Origin: Corallococcus macrosporus
Lineage (GTDB): Bacteria > Myxococcota > Myxococcia > Myxococcales > Myxococcaceae
Direction: 5' to 3'
Length of the DNA stretch: 64,000 nucleotides
Assembly: GCF_017302985.1 (NCBI RefSeq)
Contig: NZ_JAFIMU010000006.1
Location: 434,001-498,000, forward strand
Below are positions 50,383-59,873 of this stretch, piece after piece. A program made the translations under genes and the position numbers. How positions within the stretch are numbered: position 1 is the first letter of the stretch; every line of letters starts with the position of its first letter. The notes beneath the pieces are model-generated. The model made no database searches and was not told the DNA's origin. It saw only the letters and a program-made list of their open reading frames with translations.

Positions 50383-51107
50383 GTCTCACCGGACGGCGAG
50401 GTGGGCTCCAACAGCCCGTGCTTCTGGAGCAGCGCGGCCAGCGCGGGGGGCGCGAGCATCCAGTCCTCGCGGGTGGGCACCCAGCGCACGGGGGCTCCGG
50501 CGGCGGAGAGGCGTGCGTTCACCTCCGCGATCATCGGGGCGAAGGTGGGCTGCGGCACGTCCCAGCTGCCCACGCCCGCCTGGACCTCCACGGCGCCGGG
50601 CTCCACGCGCACCGCGGGCTGGCCCTGCACCGGCTGGATGGCGAAACCCGGCAGGTACGGCTGCATGGCGGCGGACAGTCGCTCCAGCAGTGACGGGTCC
50701 TCGAAGGGGTGCGCGCCCTCCAGGTCGAAGAAGGTGGGCAGCTGCGCCTGGAGCTCGTCGCGCAGCGGGTCCTCCTTGCTGTCACGCCAGGCGTGCTCGG
50801 CCAGGACGCGGGCCTCGTGGGGGATGCGGATCTCCCAGCGCTCCAGCAGCGCGAGCAGCTCCGCCACGCGCTCCACCTCCTCCCATGGAGGCTCCACGCG
50901 CGTAAGCCAGGACACCTCCGACACGGTCTGCCCCCGGCGAAGGCCCGTCACCCGGTCCCCCTTGCGCAGCTGGAAGGGCGGCGCCTGGGTGAACTCCGGA
51001 TCCGGATAGAGGGCGGTGTGCAGCAACCCCGTCCCGGCTTCCGGGCGCACACGCGCGAAGCCGTGCTTGGGGTTGATCTCCTCCACGACGAAGGTCTCCT
51101 GGGCCAT
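50376..51107 (-). CDS. Soluble protein downstream of ppc, unknown
   Basis: A 243-residue cytoplasmic protein. Residues 1-60 (FVVEEINPKHGFARVRPEAGTGLLHTALYP ... QLRKGDRVTGL) look like a small OB/cold-shock-like fold; this is a suggestion only. The middle is helical and acidic, the end resembles a compact alpha/beta unit (WDVPQPTFAPMIAEVNARLSAAG). It starts 9 bases after the ppc stop codon and is thus cotranscribed with it. A link to PEP carboxylase control is possible but not shown. Confidence 0.65.
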   Translation of the reverse strand: MAQETFVVEEINPKHGFARVRPEAGTGLLHTALYPDPEFTQAPPFQLRKGDRVTGLRRGQTVSEVSWLTRVEPPWEEVERVAELLALLERWEIRIPHEARVLAEHAWRDSKEDPLRDELQAQLPTFFDLEGAHPFEDPSLLERLSAAMQPYLPGFAIQPVQGQPAVRVEPGAVEVQAGVGSWDVPQPTFAPMIAEVNARLSAAGAPVRWVPTREDWMLAPPALAALLQKHGLLEPTSPSGETQ

Positions 51108-51116
51108 GGCTCTTCT

Positions 51117-53786
51117 CTAACCGGTGTTCCGCATGCCCGCAGCGATGCCGTTGAGCGCCAGCAGCAGCGGCCGGTCGCACTCCGTGTCGCCGTCGCGCTT
51201 GCGCTTGAGCAGCTCCACCTGGAGGAAGGACATGGGGTCCACGTAGGGGTTGCGCAGCGCGATGCTCCGCTGCAACTGCGGGTTGTTGTCCAGGAGCTTC
51301 GCCTCGCCGGTGAGCGACTTCACCGCGCGGCGCGTGCGCGAGTGCTCCTGCTGGATGCGCAGCCACAGGGGCCGCGTGGCCGCGGGGGCCAGCTTCGCGT
51401 ACCGCGCCGCGATGGCCATGTCCGTCTTGGCCAGCACCATGGTCACGTTGTCGATGACCGTGTGGAAGAAGGGCCATTCCTTGTACATGCGCTGCAGCAG
51501 CGCCGCGCCCTCCGGCGTGGCCGCGTACGCCTCCAGCGCGCTGCCCACGCCGTACCAGGCCGGGAGGATGGCGCGCGTCTGCGTCCACGCGAAGCTCCAC
51601 GGAATCGCGCGCAGCGTCTCCAGACCGCCCGCCTTGCGCTTGCTGGGGCGCGAGCCGATGGGCAGCGCGGCGATCTCCTCCACCGGCGTGCCCGTCATGA
51701 AGAACTCCACGAAGCGCGGATCCTCCCAGACGAGCCCGCGGTACGCCTTGCGCCCCTCCTCCGCCAGCACGTCGAAGGCGGCGCGGAAGGCGGACTCGTC
51801 CTCCGGGGACGGGCGCGGCTGCGCGTCCAGCGTGTGCAGCAGCACGCCGCCCACCACCAGCTCCAGCGTGCGCTGCGTGAGCTCCGGGCGCGCGTACTTG
51901 TGGTCCATCGCCTCGCCCTGCTCCGTGGCCTTGTAGGCCCCGGCCACCGTGCCCGGCGGCAGCGCGAGGATGGCCGTCTGCGCGGGACCGCCGCCGCGCG
52001 CCACCGTCTCACCGCGGCCGTGGAACAGGCGCAGGGGCACGTCGTGCTCGTCCGCCACGTGGGTGAGCGCCACCTGCGCGCGGTACAGCGCCGCGGCCGC
52101 GGCGAGCAGGCCCACCTCCTTGCCGGAGTCGCTGTAGCCCACCATCACCTCCTGCACGCCCCGGCCCTTCAGGTGCTGGCGGTACTCCGGATGCGCGAAG
52201 AGCTGGCGCAGCACGTCCGGCCCGCCGTCCAGCGCGCCCAACTGTTCGAAGAGCGGTGCCACGTCCACCGTGGCGCACTGCCGCGCCGGGTCCCAGAGCC
52301 CCGCGTGCTTGAGGCACTGGAAGGCCGCGAGCACGTCCTCCGCCGTGGAGGCCATGGAGAGGATGAGCGTGCGGCAGACGGACTCGCCGCCCTCGTCCTG
52401 GCCCTCGCGCAGCTTCGCCAATACTTCGATGAGCCGCTTGCCGCCCTCGGTGGGGGCCGGACCGCCGTTGAAGGACGCCGCCGCGCTCACCGCGTCCTCC
52501 GCGGGGGCGCGCACCTCCAGCTCGCCCAGCCCCAGGCCCAGCGCGCGGACGCGCTCGGACATGCGGCGCACCTCGCGCAGGCCCGCGTGCTCCGCTCTCG
52601 CCGCGAAGAGCGACCGCTCCAGCACCGCCAGGTCGTCGCCCAGCGCCTCCGGTGAGCGGTAGGCCCCGGGGGCCAGCGTGGACGCCTGGCCCTGCCGCCG
52701 CGCCAGCACGTGCTCCAGCGCCAGCGACAGCCGCTCCTCCATGAAGCGCAGCTTGCGGCGCCACGGCTCGCCCAGCGTGCGCGGGCCCTGCTGCTTCGCC
52801 ACGTCCGGCAGCGCCTTCGCGTCCTCCTCCAGCGAGCGCTCCAGCTCCTGCGTGGGGCGCGCGTGCCGCTCCGACTGCGACAGCATGCCGCCCAGCCGCT
52901 CCACGTCGCGCAAGAGCAGCCGCAGCCCCCGGGCGCGGTGCGCGCGCAGCGTGTCCGCGAACACCTCCGGCGTCACCAGCGGGTTGCCGTCCATGTCGCC
53001 GCCCACCCACGAGTGCACGCGCACGGGCGTGTCCAGCGCGCCAAGGGGCTCGCCGTAGGCGCGCTCGAAGGCCCAGTCCAGCGCCTCCGGCAGCCGGGCC
53101 ACCGGCTCCGACAGCATCTCCTCCACGTACCAGTGGACGTTCTTCACCTCGTCGCCCACGGTGGGGCGCTCGCGGCGCAGCTCGTCCGTCTGCCAGAGCG
53201 CTGTAATCTCCTCGCGCATCGCCGCCAGGTTCGCGGCGGACTCGCGCGGGGTGAGCGCGCAGCGGTCGCGCTCTTCCAAGAGCTGCGCCAGCCGGTAGAG
53301 CTTCTCCAGCAGCGTCCGGCGGACCGCCTGGGTCGGGTGCGCGGTGAACGTCAGCGTCACCTTCAGCGTGCCCAGCGTCTCACGCACCTTGTCGGCGCTC
53401 ACGCCCGCGGCCTTCAGCGTGAGCAGCGTCGCCTCCAGTGAGCCCTTCTGGGGCCGGGTGGCGGTGGGGCTCGCGTGGGCCCGGGCGCGGCGGATGCGGT
53501 GGTGCTGCTCGGCCAGGTTCACCAGCTGGAAGTAGACGGAGAAGGCGCGCAGCACCGGCTCCACCTGGTCCGACGGCAGCCTGCGCAACACCGCCGCCAG
53601 CTCCGCCGCCGCGGCGCGTCGTCCCGCCACCGGCCCGCGCCGGCGCTGGATGGCCAGGTGCCGGACCTCCTCCTCCTTGTCGAACAGGGCCTGTCCCTCC
53701 TGTTCCACCAACACCTCACCCAGAAGCCGGCCCAAGAGCCGGACATCCCGCCGCAGCGGGGGATCCACGGGACGTGTACGCGCCAT
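51117..53786 (-). CDS. ppc: Phosphoenolpyruvate carboxylase
   Basis: An 889-residue enzyme, normal length for bacterial PEPC. Active-site regions are recognisable: FTAHPTQAVRR with catalytic His150, VMVGYSDSGKEVG near residue 547 (conserved Lys), LFHGRGETVARGGGPAQTAI near 590 and the C-terminal MRNTG. PEPC makes oxaloacetate from PEP and bicarbonate to refill the TCA cycle. The usual FHGRGGSVGRGGGP loop reads FHGRGETVARGGGP here; the catalytic Arg/Gly residues are kept. It is divergent from the M6 protease gene and followed by an unknown gene 9 bases later. Confidence 0.93.
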   Translation of the reverse strand: MARTRPVDPPLRRDVRLLGRLLGEVLVEQEGQALFDKEEEVRHLAIQRRRGPVAGRRAAAAELAAVLRRLPSDQVEPVLRAFSVYFQLVNLAEQHHRIRRARAHASPTATRPQKGSLEATLLTLKAAGVSADKVRETLGTLKVTLTFTAHPTQAVRRTLLEKLYRLAQLLEERDRCALTPRESAANLAAMREEITALWQTDELRRERPTVGDEVKNVHWYVEEMLSEPVARLPEALDWAFERAYGEPLGALDTPVRVHSWVGGDMDGNPLVTPEVFADTLRAHRARGLRLLLRDVERLGGMLSQSERHARPTQELERSLEEDAKALPDVAKQQGPRTLGEPWRRKLRFMEERLSLALEHVLARRQGQASTLAPGAYRSPEALGDDLAVLERSLFAARAEHAGLREVRRMSERVRALGLGLGELEVRAPAEDAVSAAASFNGGPAPTEGGKRLIEVLAKLREGQDEGGESVCRTLILSMASTAEDVLAAFQCLKHAGLWDPARQCATVDVAPLFEQLGALDGGPDVLRQLFAHPEYRQHLKGRGVQEVMVGYSDSGKEVGLLAAAAALYRAQVALTHVADEHDVPLRLFHGRGETVARGGGPAQTAILALPPGTVAGAYKATEQGEAMDHKYARPELTQRTLELVVGGVLLHTLDAQPRPSPEDESAFRAAFDVLAEEGRKAYRGLVWEDPRFVEFFMTGTPVEEIAALPIGSRPSKRKAGGLETLRAIPWSFAWTQTRAILPAWYGVGSALEAYAATPEGAALLQRMYKEWPFFHTVIDNVTMVLAKTDMAIAARYAKLAPAATRPLWLRIQQEHSRTRRAVKSLTGEAKLLDNNPQLQRSIALRNPYVDPMSFLQVELLKRKRDGDTECDRPLLLALNGIAAGMRNTG

Positions 53787-53987
53787 ATCGGACCGGCACC
53801 GTAGTCCCCCGCCCCCCGGCCTCCCCTACCCAAACTTGATTTTTCGACCACCACCGAACGGATGACTCTCTCCGTCCTTGCAGGAAAAATTTAACCTCCC
53901 GGTCTTCCCTTTTGGGCATGGCTTCCATTAGAAAGTGGGCGCACCCGGACCCGCCGGGATGTCTGAACTGACCCTGAAGGAGTGGCA

Positions 53988-56336
53988 ATGCGGAAGAATC
54001 CGTCTTGGCTGGCCCTGGGCCTGCTCGCGCTCGCGCCGTCGGCGTACGCAGAGCGGGCTTGGTACGAGAAGCCGCAACCTGACGTCGCGGCGCCGGCCGC
54101 GTCGCTGCGCAAGTCCGTTGTGCAGGACGTCACGGACGACCTGCCCCACCGTCTGGGTGAGCAGCAGAAGGCCCTGAAGGCGCAGGCGCTGAAGGAGCGG
54201 CTGGAAGGCCGCGGTCAGCCCGGCAAGGTGCAGAAGCTGGCGAACGGCAAGTTCGTGGAGCTCGAGCTGGAGCGCACGGACCGCATCTTCGTGATCCTGG
54301 TGGAGTACGGCACGCAGATCCACCCGGTGTTCGGCAATCCCACCACCAACCCCGGCGGCAACATCCCGGGCCCGCTGCACAACGAGATTCCGGCCCCGGA
54401 CCGGTCGGTGGACAACACCACCATCTGGCAGCCGGACTACGACCGCGCGCACTTCGAGAAGCTCTACTTCGACACGACGCCGGGCGCGGACTCGGTGGCG
54501 AACTTCTACAAGGCCGCGTCGTCCGGCCGCTACACCGTGTCCGGCGCGGTGTCCGAGTGGGTGAAGGTGCCGTACAACGCCGCCCGCTACGGCAACAACC
54601 TGTGCGGCAGCTCCAGCTGCTCCAACTCCGTGTGGCCGCTCATCAGCGACGCCATCAAGGCGTGGACCAACGCGCAGCTGGCCGCCGGCAAGACGCCCGC
54701 GGAGATCAAGGCGTACCTGGACACGTTCGACACGTGGGACCGGTATGACTACGACGGCGACGGCAACTTCGACGAGCCGGACGGCTACATCGACCACTTC
54801 CAGATCGTCCACGCCGGCATGGGCGAGGAAGTCGGCGGCGGCGCGCAGGGCCCCAACGCCGTGTGGAGCCACCGCTGGTTCGCGTACAGCACGGGCCTGG
54901 GCCCGGACGGCATCGGCCCCGCGTACAACCAGAACGGCGGCACGCGCTTCGGCACGGGCGTGGACAAGTGGGTGGGTGACTACACCATCCAGCCGGAGAA
55001 CGGCGGACTCGGCGTGTTCGCGCACGAGTACGGCCACGACCTGGGCCTGCCGGATCACTACGACACGACGAACGCGGCGGACAACGGGACGGGCTTCTGG
55101 ACCATCATGTCGTCCGGCTCGTACCTGAACGACGGCACCACGGACATCGGCAGCCGTCCGGGTGACTTCTTCGCCTGGGACAAGCTGCAGCTGGGCTGGC
55201 TGGACTACGCCACCACGTCGGCGGGTCTGTACTCGTACCACAAGCTGGGCCCCGCGGAGTTCACGTCGCAGAACGCGAAGCAGGCGCTGCTGGTGAAGCT
55301 GCCCGGCAAGCCCATCGTGCAGCCCACGACCGCGCCGTTCGAGGGTCAGGGCATGTGGCAGGGCGGCCAGGGCAACAACCTGGACCGCGTGCTGGAGAAG
55401 ACGGTCAAGCTGCCGAACAAGACGCCCATCACCTTCTCCTTCCAGACGTGGTTCGACATCGAGGAGGACTGGGACTACGCCTACGTCGCCATCTCCGTGG
55501 ACGGTGGCCCGTTCGTCAACCTGCCCAGCCCCGTGAGCCGTGACACGAACCCCTGGGGCAACAACCTGGGCAACGGCATCACCGGCACGTCCAACGGCTG
55601 GATGCCGCTGTCGTTCGACCTGTCCTCCTACGCGGGCAAGAAGGTCACGCTGAAGCTGCGCTACAAGACGGACGGCGCGGAGTTCGGCAAGGGCTTCCTG
55701 GTGGACTTCGTGCAGCTGTTCGCGAAGAACACCTACGTCTTCGGTGACGACGGCGAGTGGGGCCACAAGTGGTGGGACAAGTCGACGTTCTTCGTGACGG
55801 ACGGCACCACCACCCTCTACGACCACTACTACCTGGCCGAGTGGCGTCAGTTCCGCGGCTACGACGAGACGCTGGCCACGGGCCCGTACAACTACGGCTT
55901 CAGCGCGGACGGCCTCTTCGACTGGGCGGAGCGCTACTCGTACAACCCCGGCCTGCTCGTGACGTACTGGGACACCTCCCAGGCCAACAACAACGTGTCG
56001 CAGCACCCGGGCGCTGGCCGCATCCTGCCCATCGACTCGCGTCCGCAGCCCCTGCAGCGCAGCGACGGCCGCTACTGGTCCGGCCGCGTGCAGACGCATG
56101 ACGCGACGTTCGGCCTGGACCCCAGCTTCCCGCTGTCGCTCAAGCCCAATGGCTTCCCGCGCAACGAGTACCCCTCGCAGCCCGCGGTGCCGGTGTTCAA
56201 CGACACGAACGAGTTCTGGTACGCCACCCAGCCGTACGCCGGCGTGAAGGTCCCGAAGACGGGCACCATCATCGAGGTGCTGTCCACGAACAAGACCGAC
56301 ACCGTGATGCAGGTCCAGGTGCGTCCGGTCGAGTAG
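53988..56336 (+). CDS. Secreted M6 metalloprotease, immune inhibitor A-like
   Basis: A 782-residue protein with AAGGAG 5 bases before ATG 53988 and a signal peptide ending AYA (residue 21). A propeptide-like segment (to about 90) precedes the catalytic domain. The zinc motif HEYGHDLGLPDHYD is at about 346-359, after a GDGNFDEPDGYIDHF segment that fits a calcium or substrate loop. Then come MSSGSYLNDG and beta domains (about 440-570, including WFDIEEDWDYAYVAISVDGG), possibly MAM/jelly-roll type. Bacillus InhA enzymes cleave host antibacterial proteins; in a predatory bacterium a role in prey digestion is plausible. A very strong terminator follows. Confidence 0.9.
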   Translation: MRKNPSWLALGLLALAPSAYAERAWYEKPQPDVAAPAASLRKSVVQDVTDDLPHRLGEQQKALKAQALKERLEGRGQPGKVQKLANGKFVELELERTDRIFVILVEYGTQIHPVFGNPTTNPGGNIPGPLHNEIPAPDRSVDNTTIWQPDYDRAHFEKLYFDTTPGADSVANFYKAASSGRYTVSGAVSEWVKVPYNAARYGNNLCGSSSCSNSVWPLISDAIKAWTNAQLAAGKTPAEIKAYLDTFDTWDRYDYDGDGNFDEPDGYIDHFQIVHAGMGEEVGGGAQGPNAVWSHRWFAYSTGLGPDGIGPAYNQNGGTRFGTGVDKWVGDYTIQPENGGLGVFAHEYGHDLGLPDHYDTTNAADNGTGFWTIMSSGSYLNDGTTDIGSRPGDFFAWDKLQLGWLDYATTSAGLYSYHKLGPAEFTSQNAKQALLVKLPGKPIVQPTTAPFEGQGMWQGGQGNNLDRVLEKTVKLPNKTPITFSFQTWFDIEEDWDYAYVAISVDGGPFVNLPSPVSRDTNPWGNNLGNGITGTSNGWMPLSFDLSSYAGKKVTLKLRYKTDGAEFGKGFLVDFVQLFAKNTYVFGDDGEWGHKWWDKSTFFVTDGTTTLYDHYYLAEWRQFRGYDETLATGPYNYGFSADGLFDWAERYSYNPGLLVTYWDTSQANNNVSQHPGAGRILPIDSRPQPLQRSDGRYWSGRVQTHDATFGLDPSFPLSLKPNGFPRNEYPSQPAVPVFNDTNEFWYATQPYAGVKVPKTGTIIEVLSTNKTDTVMQVQVRPVE

Positions 56337-56363
56337 GCGCCTGAGCATCAGCTCCACGCTGTA

Positions 56364-56409
56364 GACAGAGGCCGGTCCCGCTTCGCCGCGGGGCCGGCCT
56401 TTCTCTGTC
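56364..56409 (+). terminator. Long terminator hairpin after the M6 protease
   Basis: Arm 56364-56381 (GACAGAGGCCGGTCCCGC) pairs with 56388-56409 with one G.T pair and a small bulge. The 3' arm also pairs in a shorter alternative hairpin, CTGTCC (56405-56410) with GGACAG (56413-56418), so the two structures exclude each other. Confidence 0.75.
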
Positions 56410-56437
56410 CGGGGACAGGTGCCGCCGGGCCTGTAGG

Positions 56438-58786
56438 ATGGGCCCGCTCGTGAATGCTCCGTCCGCTCCGCCCCTCGCATCCCGCCCCTGGTTCGTTCCG
56501 GGGATGCTCGGACTCTTGTGCCTGCTTCACGTCGTCCTGGGGCTGACCCTGCTGCCGGAGTGGATGTTCGGGAAGTATCCGGACAGCGCCCGCATGCTGA
56601 GCCGGGGGACGCTGTCCGCCGAGCAGGGCGCGGACTTCAGCCCGCTCTACCTGCTGCTCAACGGGGTGCTCGCGCCCGGGCCCCTGCGCGTCGTCCAGAG
56701 CCTGGCGGGCGCGGTGGGGCTGTGGGCCGTGTACGTGCTGGGCTCGCGCGCGGTGTCGCGCGCGGCGGGGCTGCTGGCGGCGGGGCTGCTGGCGGTGACG
56801 GTGCCGGTGCTGCTGTACGAAGCCACGCTGGAGCCGGACCTGCTGGTGATGGTGTTCAACCTGGCGGCGCTGGCGCTGCTGGCCGCGGCGAGCCCGGGCT
56901 TCCGGACGCCTTCCGTGGTGGGCGCGGGCGTGCTGCTGGGGCTGTCCGGGGCGACGCGGCCCACGGGGCTGTTCATCCTGGGGCTCGCGGCGCTGTGGAT
57001 GGTGCGCGAGGCGTGGGGGCAGCCCGGACGGCGGTGGCTGGCGCCGGGAGTCCTTTTGGCCGTGGGCTTCGTGGCCTCCGCGCTGCCGACGCTCGCGGTG
57101 CGCGCGAAGGTGGGCTCGCAGGTGGGAGCGACGATGAGCGCGGGCGCGGTGCTGCACATGGGCAACCGGCCGGAGGGCACGGGCCTGGGCGCGCAGCCCC
57201 CCACGCTGGTGAAGCAGTACGAGGCGCAGCTGCGCTCCGTCGACCGCCCGGACTATGCCCACCACCTCTACCGGGAGTTCGCGCGCGCGGACACCGGCCG
57301 CGCCCTGTCCCCGGCGGACGCGGAGCTGTTCTGGGTGAAGAAGACGCTGGCCTTCGCGGCGTGGGAGCCCGGCACGTTCCTGGGGCTCATGGGCCGCAAG
57401 CTCGCGTTCTTCCTCTTCGGTCCGGACGGGCACGACCTCGTGGAGGTCCGTCGCGCGGAGGCGCGCCTGTCGGCGTGGCCGCTGGTGAGCGCGCAGGCGC
57501 TGGGGCTGATGGGGCTGGCAGGGCTGATCATCGCGCTGCTCCACCGTGCGAGGGTGGGCTGGGGCGTGCTGTACCTGTTCGCCAGCTCCGTGCTCGCGCT
57601 GGGGTTCTACGTGGTGAGCCGCTATCGCGTGGCCGCGCTGCCGGCGTGGGCCCTGTTCGCCGGGGTGGGACTGGCGGCGGCGTTCCAGGCGCGACGGCGG
57701 CCACGGGCGCTGGCGCTGTACGCGGGGCTGACGGCGGCGGTCTTCACGCTGCCGGTGCTGTTTCCCTTCGTGCGGGACGTGCAGCGGCTGTTCGAGCGCG
57801 GGGAGACGAACGCGGCGGACGCATCCGCGATGGCCTCCGCGCTGACGGCGGGGCGCTACGACGAGGCCACGCGCGCGTTCGAGCGGCTCCAGGCGGCGCA
57901 GCCCTTCACCGCGCTGCTGCGTCCGCTTCGCGGCGTGCCGTTCGAGTCTCCAGAGGTGGCGGCGCGCTCGGCGGCGCTGTCGCTCCAGCGGTTCGGCGCG
58001 GACACGCCCATGGACCTCTTCTTCATGGCGGAGCTGGCGCGGCGCGCGGGGCACTGCGAGCAGGCGCTGCCCGCGGCGGAGGCCGCGGCGGAGGCGGGGT
58101 TCCGGAGCGTGCTCTACGACACCTCGCTGGATCCCCTGCTGGTGTCCGCCCGGTGCAGGCTGGCCGGAGGTGAGCGGCAACAGTCCCTGGCGGATGCGGC
58201 GGAGTCGCTGAAGCGGCGCGGCGGCACGCTGGACGCGCTGGCCTTCGCCGTCGCGGGCGCGGAGGCGCTGGGAGACCCTCGCCGCGAAGCTTGGGATGAG
58301 GAGCTGTTCGCGCTGCACGACTCGCTGGATGCGCGGCATGCGCGGGCCTCCGAGCGGCTGGCATGGGGCAACGCGGCGGGCGCGCTGTCGGACGCCACGG
58401 AGGTGCTCAAGCTCTTCCCGGACCTGGCGCCCACGGAGTCCCTGCGCGCCCGGGCCCTGGCCGCGCTGGGACGGAACGCGGAGGCACTGCGGTCCTATAC
58501 GGCCGCGCTCCAGCGCACGCCGACGGCGGCCTTCCCCACCGCGCCCATGGAGGCGGCGGTGGCGGCGCGGCTCGCGGAGGCGCCGGAGGACTGGCGGGTG
58601 GTGGCGATCGCCGCGGAGCACCACCTGCGCGCGGGGCGGCTGGAGCTGGCCCGCGAGCTGTACGCGCGGGCCTCGGCGCTCTCACCGACGGACGCGGGGC
58701 TGGCGCGAATCGTCCGGGAGCTGACGGCGGCGACCCCGTCCGGCATCGCGGTGCCACCGCCCCCGGGTGTCACGGCCTCGCCCTGA
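56438..58786 (+). CDS. Membrane glycosyltransferase-like protein with TPR domain
   Basis: A 782-residue protein. About ten membrane helices fill residues 15-450, with an early outward loop (PDSARMLSRGTLSAEQGADFSPLYLLLNG) that fits the GT-C (GT39/ArnT-like) fold; acidic residues such as Asp in KYPDSAR could be catalytic. The last 330 residues form a soluble helical TPR-like domain (for example ALAALGRNAEALRSYTAALQRTP). GT-C enzymes use lipid-linked sugars at the periplasmic face. The fusion of a GT-C membrane domain to TPRs is seen in several exported-glycan systems; substrate unknown. The start at 56438 has only a short purine run upstream. Confidence 0.72.
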   Translation: MGPLVNAPSAPPLASRPWFVPGMLGLLCLLHVVLGLTLLPEWMFGKYPDSARMLSRGTLSAEQGADFSPLYLLLNGVLAPGPLRVVQSLAGAVGLWAVYVLGSRAVSRAAGLLAAGLLAVTVPVLLYEATLEPDLLVMVFNLAALALLAAASPGFRTPSVVGAGVLLGLSGATRPTGLFILGLAALWMVREAWGQPGRRWLAPGVLLAVGFVASALPTLAVRAKVGSQVGATMSAGAVLHMGNRPEGTGLGAQPPTLVKQYEAQLRSVDRPDYAHHLYREFARADTGRALSPADAELFWVKKTLAFAAWEPGTFLGLMGRKLAFFLFGPDGHDLVEVRRAEARLSAWPLVSAQALGLMGLAGLIIALLHRARVGWGVLYLFASSVLALGFYVVSRYRVAALPAWALFAGVGLAAAFQARRRPRALALYAGLTAAVFTLPVLFPFVRDVQRLFERGETNAADASAMASALTAGRYDEATRAFERLQAAQPFTALLRPLRGVPFESPEVAARSAALSLQRFGADTPMDLFFMAELARRAGHCEQALPAAEAAAEAGFRSVLYDTSLDPLLVSARCRLAGGERQQSLADAAESLKRRGGTLDALAFAVAGAEALGDPRREAWDEELFALHDSLDARHARASERLAWGNAAGALSDATEVLKLFPDLAPTESLRARALAALGRNAEALRSYTAALQRTPTAAFPTAPMEAAVAARLAEAPEDWRVVAIAAEHHLRAGRLELARELYARASALSPTDAGLARIVRELTAATPSGIAVPPPPGVTASP

Positions 58787-58801
58787 GCGCGGAGCCCCAC
58801 G

Positions 58802-58824
58802 ACCTGTCCGACAGTCGGACAGGT
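58802..58824. promoter_or_regulatory. Perfect 23-base palindrome, probable operator
   Basis: ACCTGTCCGAC (58802-58812) and GTCGGACAGGT (58814-58824) flank a single A. It lies 75 bases before the ATG at 58899 and 16 bases after the previous stop codon. A 1-base centre suits a protein dimer rather than an RNA hairpin. Confidence 0.6.
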
Positions 58825-58898
58825 TCGCGAGGTGCGAATCCGGACACCCGGCCCACGCTCGCGCATGACGTCCTCACCGAGGGCGCTACGGTGCCCTC

Positions 58899-59867
58899 AT
58901 GGCCGAGTGCCCTGTAGGCGGTCCCGCCTCCCCTTCCCCTCCTCCTGAACCGCCCTCCGACGTCGCGCGCACCGTGGCGCTGGAGCGCGAGGATCCGCTC
59001 TCCGTGCTCAACCAGGCCTTCCGCGACGCGTACGCCGCGCGCCGTGAGGCGGTGCTGTCCCGCATGGGCCCCGTCATCGCGCAGATCGACGACGTGCTCA
59101 TCCTGCGCAAGGGCGGCCAGCGCTTCGAGTCCCCCGCGCGTACGCGCCGCTATCACGAGTACAAGGCCGTCACCCACGTCCCCCTCGCGCTCCACGTCCT
59201 GCTCGCCAGCCAGCAGGATGCGCTCGACGACGACACCCGCACGCGCCTCACCGTGATGCGCGGCCTCATCCACGCGTCCGCCACGAGCCTGGACTCCCGT
59301 GGCCTTCCGGCCGAAGCGCTGGCGCGGCAGCACCGGATGCTCGACGCGTCGCTCGCGCTCGTGGACTCCGTGCTGGCCGCGAACCGCGTCACGCAGGCGC
59401 AGCTCTCCACGTTCATCCACGCCCAGGTGCCGGACCTCATGAAGAACGCGGAGGACTCGGCGAGGGATCAGATTGAAACGATGCACACGTCGGTCGAGGC
59501 CTGGAAGCGCCAGATGACGGAGGAGGAGCGCGGCCAGCTGCGCGCGGTGGTGGCCGCCTCGCACATGTCGCGGCCCGGCAACGTGGCGGCGCAGTACTTC
59601 TCCATCACGCTGGGGGACACCTGGGAGGGGCGCTTCCACGAGGAGGACCCGCAGCCCGGCAAGCGCGTCCTCTCCTCGGAGGCGACGTTCGACGAGCCCG
59701 CGGCGTTCGCGCTGCTCGCGACGCACGTGCTGGACGCGCGCACGTCGCGCGGCATCTTTGGCGAGGAGACGCGCATGGCCCGGGACCTGCTCGCGGACGC
59801 GGCCGAGCGCATCCTCGCGGACATGTTCCAGACGTCGCCCGAGCCGCCCGGCACCGGCACACCGTAG
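58899..59867 (+). CDS. Soluble helical protein, unknown
   Basis: A 322-residue protein without signal or membrane segment. The first 25 residues are proline-rich. The rest is helical and highly charged, with a basic motif KGGQRFESPARTRRYHEYKAV (residues about 67-87) and a later acidic segment (DTWEGRFHEEDPQ). No family is recognised. It lies downstream of a 23-base palindrome that probably controls it, and it converges with the sensor kinase gene with a 6-base gap. Confidence 0.65.
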   Translation: MAECPVGGPASPSPPPEPPSDVARTVALEREDPLSVLNQAFRDAYAARREAVLSRMGPVIAQIDDVLILRKGGQRFESPARTRRYHEYKAVTHVPLALHVLLASQQDALDDDTRTRLTVMRGLIHASATSLDSRGLPAEALARQHRMLDASLALVDSVLAANRVTQAQLSTFIHAQVPDLMKNAEDSARDQIETMHTSVEAWKRQMTEEERGQLRAVVAASHMSRPGNVAAQYFSITLGDTWEGRFHEEDPQPGKRVLSSEATFDEPAAFALLATHVLDARTSRGIFGEETRMARDLLADAAERILADMFQTSPEPPGTGTP

Positions 59868-59873
59868 GGCGGC

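Noticed and set aside
58820-58840. GGTTCG/GAATC words resembling a tRNA T-arm
   Set aside because: No cloverleaf, anticodon arm or acceptor stem can be formed around them; they belong to the palindrome region.
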